Program-made: the position numbers and the translations under genes
In this document: positions 50,955-54,647 of the stretch, piece by piece
Numbering within the stretch: the first letter of the stretch is position 1
Layout: each line of letters starts with the position of its first letter
Notes under the pieces: model-generated
Databases searched by the model: none
Seen by the model: only the letters and a program-made list of their open reading frames with translations
What the model was told of the DNA's origin: nothing
Origin: Flavobacteriales bacterium
Lineage (GTDB): Bacteria; Bacteroidota; Bacteroidia; NS11-12g; UBA955
Reading direction: 5' to 3'
Assembly: GCA_947463125.1 (NCBI GenBank)
Contig: CANHQZ010000011.1
Span: 1 to 54,647 of the forward strand
Length of the DNA stretch: 54,647 nt

Positions 50955-51800
50955 ATGCAAATACGAAAACTACAGGCCGTAATTATCAGTGATGTCCACC
51001 TCGGCACTTATGGTTGTCATGCCACAGAACTGGTGCAGTATTTAAAATCAATTCAACCGGAAATACTGGTTTTAAATGGCGATATTATAGACGGATGGGC
51101 CTTTAGCAAACGTTATTTTCCTGCCACCCACATGCAGGTAATTAAAGAAATTACCTCATTTGTGAGCAAAGGAACCAAGGTATATTATATCACCGGAAAC
51201 CATGATGAAATGCTGAGAAGATATTCCGGATTTAACATGGGTAATTTTTATCTGGATGATAAACTTGTTTTGGATATTGACGGTAAAAAAGCATGGATAT
51301 TTCACGGGGATGTTTTTGATGCCAGCACCAATGGTGCGGCAAAATGGCTAGCAAAACTTGGGGGAAAAGGCTATGACATACTCATTCTGCTTAATCGGTT
51401 TATTAATTTTATTTTACAGACTATCGGCCGCGATAAAATGAGCTTTAGTAAGAAAGTAAAAGCTTCTGTAAAACGGGCAGTAACGTGGATTGGCGATTTT
51501 GAAACCTGCGCTGCCGAACTGGGGATAGAGAAGGGGTATGATTACGTTATCTGCGGACATATTCATCAGCCCCAGGACAGAACCATTCAATCTGAAAATG
51601 GCAACATACGCTACCTCAACAGCGGAGACTGGATTGAAAATCTGACTGCACTGGAATACGAAAACGGAGACTGGAATATATATCAATATGCCGAAGCTAA
51701 AACCGCCCATGCAACCGTGTTTGAATTCACCAAAAAACACCCCTTCCCCGATGTGGTAAATAACCCTGTGGAACTGGTCATTCAATCGCTTACAAAATGA
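50955..51800 (+). CDS. LpxH-like UDP-2,3-diacylglucosamine diphosphatase family phosphoesterase
   Basis: A 281-residue calcineurin-like metallophosphoesterase. The metal motifs are all present: ISDVHLGTYG, LNGDIIDGW, ITGNHDEMLRRY, FHGDVFDAS and ICGHIHQPQ. The GFxxG-type LpxH core fits the family that removes UMP from UDP-diacylglucosamine in lipid A synthesis. Bacteroidota carry several such paralogues; without a second one in view I cannot say it is the lipid A enzyme. The glycosyltransferase gene starts inside its stop (ATGA), so the two are co-translated. Confidence 0.9.
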   Translation: MQIRKLQAVIISDVHLGTYGCHATELVQYLKSIQPEILVLNGDIIDGWAFSKRYFPATHMQVIKEITSFVSKGTKVYYITGNHDEMLRRYSGFNMGNFYLDDKLVLDIDGKKAWIFHGDVFDASTNGAAKWLAKLGGKGYDILILLNRFINFILQTIGRDKMSFSKKVKASVKRAVTWIGDFETCAAELGIEKGYDYVICGHIHQPQDRTIQSENGNIRYLNSGDWIENLTALEYENGDWNIYQYAEAKTAHATVFEFTKKHPFPDVVNNPVELVIQSLTK

Positions 51801-52843
51801 GAATTTTCTACGCTGTTCAAGCTACCGGAAACGGACACATATCCAGGGCCATGGAGATATTGCCTTATTTACAGCAATACGGCGAAGTAGATATTTTCCT
51901 CAGCGGAACCAATGCCCAGCTGGGTCAAGGATTGCCGGTGCTATACCGAAGTAAGGGCCTCAGCCTGGATTACAATAAAAAAGGCGGCCTGGATTATTGG
52001 AAAATAGCCAAAAAACTCAAGCCCCTGATGCTGGTAAAAGACGCAATGAAACTGCCCCTTCACCGCTACGATTTAATTTTAAACGACTTTGAATGCGTAA
52101 CATCTCTTGCCTGTAAGCTTAAAAGAATGCCTTCCGTACATTTCGGACATCAGGCCAGTTTTAAAAGCCAATTGGTACCCCGACCCATCCAAAAAGATCT
52201 GCTGGGAGAATGGGTGCTCAAAAACTATTGTAGCGGAAGTATTAATCTGGGCCTGCATTTCAAGGCTTATGATGATAACATCAATACCCCAATCATTAAA
52301 TCGGCTGTTGTTAATGCAAAACCCACCGACCGAGGTCATGTGACCGTTTATTTGCCACAATACCAAGGCAGTGAAATTGCCACTTACCTCAAATCCCTTA
52401 CCTACATTCATTTTCAGGTATTTACCCGTGAAACCAGAACCATCAAACAACTAGATAACATTACCTTCTTCCCCATAGACAATGAAATGTTTACCCAAAG
52501 TTTGATTGATTGCCATGGAATCATCACCGGCGGCGGTTTTGAAACTCCGGCCGAGGCGCTATATCTGGGCAAACGGGTAATGGTAATGCCCATCCACGGG
52601 CAATATGAGCAATGGTGCAATGCCGCTGCACTGCAGGAATGGAATGTGCCGGTTCTCGATAATCTTACTACCCGGACAGGCGTATGCATTCACCGCTGGT
52701 ACTTTAACGACGCTCCGGTTGAAAAACCCATATTTAATGAAAATGCACAGATTATCAGGTGGATGATGGATAAGGCAAGGATTAGTGCTGCTCCGGCTCT
52801 TGCTTCAAAAGAAGAACCGGGATTATTAAGCTATCCGGGGTAA
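51797..52843 (+). CDS. MurG-like (GT-B) glycosyltransferase
   Basis: A 348-residue glycosyltransferase of GT-B fold. The N-terminal glycine loop ATGNGHISRAMEILPYL is typical of MurG/UGT-like enzymes, and the C-terminal nucleotide-sugar site is GIITGGGFETPAEALYLGKRVMVMPIHGQYEQ. No membrane segment, so peripheral. Coupled by ATGA to the LpxH-like gene, suggesting that both act on the same lipid or sugar carrier. Acceptor and donor are unknown. Confidence 0.88.
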   Translation: MRIFYAVQATGNGHISRAMEILPYLQQYGEVDIFLSGTNAQLGQGLPVLYRSKGLSLDYNKKGGLDYWKIAKKLKPLMLVKDAMKLPLHRYDLILNDFECVTSLACKLKRMPSVHFGHQASFKSQLVPRPIQKDLLGEWVLKNYCSGSINLGLHFKAYDDNINTPIIKSAVVNAKPTDRGHVTVYLPQYQGSEIATYLKSLTYIHFQVFTRETRTIKQLDNITFFPIDNEMFTQSLIDCHGIITGGGFETPAEALYLGKRVMVMPIHGQYEQWCNAAALQEWNVPVLDNLTTRTGVCIHRWYFNDAPVEKPIFNENAQIIRWMMDKARISAAPALASKEEPGLLSYPG

Positions 52844-52931
52844 GTTGGAAGAGATTGTATTTCTTCAAGCAACATAAAGTTTTTTTTGCGCAATAAATAC
52901 AACCATCTTGTATCCTTATTTTCGCAGAGCT

Positions 52932-54602
52932 ATGTCCATATTCCGGCGCTTGATCACTTTGACATTACTTTCATGGTTAATATGTATAAATATAAACTTT
53001 CTTGGTGCAAACGATACCTCAACCATCCGGCTTATCATAATTAAAGCGCAGTCTGTTGTTTCCGAAGATGAAAGAACCCAATTATGGATTAAAGCATCAG
53101 AAATTTATGCTGAATCAGACCTGGTTAAGGCTGCGATTTATGCCAAAAAAGCCCTCAAAAGCGCTGAATTATCCAGCAGCAATCGGATTAAAGAAAGTGC
53201 CTATAGCAATGCTATTACCATATTGGCAGCTGCGGGTAATTACGAACAAGCGGTTCATTACATGACCCTATCCATGGAGCTTTCCCGTAAATCAGGAGAT
53301 AAGGAGGCCATTGCAAAATCCACCTTCAACCTGGGCTCCGGCTGGCTGATCCTGGGCAACTATGCAAAAGCCGAAAAGCTATTTGAAGATGCCTACCATA
53401 TGGCCTGCCAGGTAAGCAGATCTTCTTTGTTTTTGGACACAGCGACACATCTTCTATACCTCAACAATATGGGAATGATTGCCAGTGAAACGAAGAATTT
53501 CAATAAAGCCAAGGACTATTATCTGGAAGGCCTGAATCAAACCCAAGGGAAACCCTTTCTTATCGCTGAATACGCCAAATTTCTCGTGAACTACGGAGAC
53601 CTTCAGTTAAAAACCAAATTGCCTGAAGCAGCAAGGGTATCATTCAGAAAGGCACTGCATATTTACCGGCAGGAAAATGACATTCCCATGCAAAGTCTGG
53701 CCTTTTATTCATTGGCAAAATCATACGAAAATGAAGTAGCAAAAGATAGTGCCATTTATTTTTTCAAAATGGCATATTCGATGGCCATCACTTCGGGTGC
53801 AAGATCGCTGCAAAGCGACGCTGCCCTGGCCCTGACTAACCTATACCAATCACTAAAAATGAGTGACTCTGCGCTCGCCTATCTTCAAATTCATGAAGAT
53901 TACACCCGTCAATCCAATGGTGAAAGGACCAAGGACTCCCTATTGAACAAGGAAATTGCCTGGATATTTCGGCAAAAAGATGAGGAATTCAAAGCCACAA
54001 AAAACCAGTTGCTTTGGACAATAACCGCCCTTGTGATTCTGGCTGCGGGAATTTGGATCGTTTTACGGAAAAGAAAATCGCAATTCAAAAAAGTAGCACT
54101 AACAAGTTATCAGGCAAGCCTGGAAAAAGAAAAACTATTGCTTGAAAAGGAGCTGCTGGAGGCAGAACTGGAGAAAAAGGAAAAACAACTCACAACAGAG
54201 GCTTTGTATAAAATTCAAAAAAACGCCATGATTGAGGAGGTGGTAGATAACCTTTTGAAATTGCGCCTGGAATCAGGGCAAAAGACCAAAACCGCATTAA
54301 ACACGGTCATTCGCGATCTTCAAAAATCCCTGGAAGATAAAGTATGGACAGATTTTGAAATGCGTTTTCAGCAAGTACACAGCCAATTTTACGAAGCCCT
54401 GGACAAACAATTCCCGGATCTATCCACCAACGAAAGACGGCTGTGTGCATTTTTAAAGCTGGGCCTGAACACCAAAGAAATAGCAACCATAACTGGACAA
54501 ACTCCAAACAGCATCACTGTAGCGCGCACTAGGTTAAGAAAAAAGCTGAACCTTGACAACACGGAACTTGCACTGACCCGGTTTATAGAAAGCCTGGACT
54601 AA
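52932..54602 (+). CDS. TPR-membrane-HTH regulator
   Basis: A 556-residue protein: N-terminal signal/hydrophobic segment (about 5-30), tandem tetratricopeptide repeats (about 45-330, with YEQAVHYMTLSMELSRKSGD and NFNKAKDYYLEGL), one transmembrane helix (about 360-380), a Glu/Lys coiled coil (about 390-440), and a C-terminal LuxR-like helix-turn-helix (LSTNERRLCAFLKLGLNTKE ... NSITVARTRLRKKL). This layout is common in Bacteroidota as a membrane sensor with its DNA-binding end in the cytoplasm. Ligand and targets unknown. A -7 match TATTTTCG (52917-52924) supports ATG 52932; an upstream TTG at 52908 is possible. Confidence 0.9.
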   Translation: MSIFRRLITLTLLSWLICININFLGANDTSTIRLIIIKAQSVVSEDERTQLWIKASEIYAESDLVKAAIYAKKALKSAELSSSNRIKESAYSNAITILAAAGNYEQAVHYMTLSMELSRKSGDKEAIAKSTFNLGSGWLILGNYAKAEKLFEDAYHMACQVSRSSLFLDTATHLLYLNNMGMIASETKNFNKAKDYYLEGLNQTQGKPFLIAEYAKFLVNYGDLQLKTKLPEAARVSFRKALHIYRQENDIPMQSLAFYSLAKSYENEVAKDSAIYFFKMAYSMAITSGARSLQSDAALALTNLYQSLKMSDSALAYLQIHEDYTRQSNGERTKDSLLNKEIAWIFRQKDEEFKATKNQLLWTITALVILAAGIWIVLRKRKSQFKKVALTSYQASLEKEKLLLEKELLEAELEKKEKQLTTEALYKIQKNAMIEEVVDNLLKLRLESGQKTKTALNTVIRDLQKSLEDKVWTDFEMRFQQVHSQFYEALDKQFPDLSTNERRLCAFLKLGLNTKEIATITGQTPNSITVARTRLRKKLNLDNTELALTRFIESLD

Positions 54603-54647
54603 ACTGCAAATTTATTTCTATTATCTTTCTGATTTTCTATTTTTTAC

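Overview
The window is bacterial chromosome from a member of the Bacteroidota. The evidence is direct: two secreted proteins end in type IX secretion (T9SS) sorting domains, one type A and one type B. There are many Bacteroidota-type outer-membrane barrels and DUF families. No Shine-Dalgarno sequences are obvious. Six promoters fit the TTTG-N19-21-TAnnTTTG pattern of this phylum, often only a few bases before the start codon. I cannot fix the order or genus.

Layout. 1-1200: edge of a REP-associated tyrosine transposase gene that carries a 28-bp palindrome inside it, a small baeRF-like protein, and two related 26-bp palindromes. 1200-6577: erythromycin esterase-like protein, S4 protein, a secreted zinc protease/DUF423/SixA-phosphatase operon, and a tRNA with CAU anticodon. 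6877-12078: an AT-rich orphan secreted protein, a PNGase F-like T9SS cargo, then gmk and nadD. 12079-19231 (minus): a tightly overlapping seven-gene operon: M23 peptidase, MerR regulator, FadL/PorV-like barrel, helix-hairpin-helix barrel protein, pdxJ, SulP transporter with STAS domain, DUF2490 barrel. 19389-23354: outer-membrane protein, gamma carbonic anhydrase, hutI, SPFH lipoprotein, bacilliredoxin. 23396-30252: a 1496-residue M4 metalloprotease with PKD, CUB-like and Ig-like repeats, followed by an inositol monophosphatase, a LysE exporter and a BASS transporter. 30282-34973: DUF4403 and OmpA lipoproteins, rlmH, argS. 34977-38145: barrel protein, MATE exporter, an IS200-type transposase and a 460-bp gene-free patch of palindromes with a 105-bp duplication. 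38146-43429: RluA pseudouridine synthase, a Cys-less MGMT homologue, a thioredoxin-fold lipid/secreted protein, a barrel protein and acetyl-CoA synthetase.

43431-48224 is the most accessory-looking part. It holds a 'mobile mystery' HTH/Fic pair whose promoter is overlaid by three repeats spaced exactly 33 bp apart, a WYL regulator, an unknown coiled-coil protein, a secreted beta-propeller and a HepT/MntA toxin-antitoxin pair. 48337-54602 returns to envelope and housekeeping genes: a second OmpA lipoprotein, a CstB-like persulfide dioxygenase-rhodanese, an LpxH-like phosphoesterase with a glycosyltransferase, and a TPR-membrane-HTH regulator.

The best candidates for something new are the phased-repeat control region of the HTH/Fic pair, the transposase gene that contains a copy of the palindrome family scattered nearby, the helix-hairpin-helix barrel operon, and the orphan secreted protein at 6877 with a GPRGG tail. 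Most other genes belong to recognised families. All family assignments are from reading the sequence; no searches were run.
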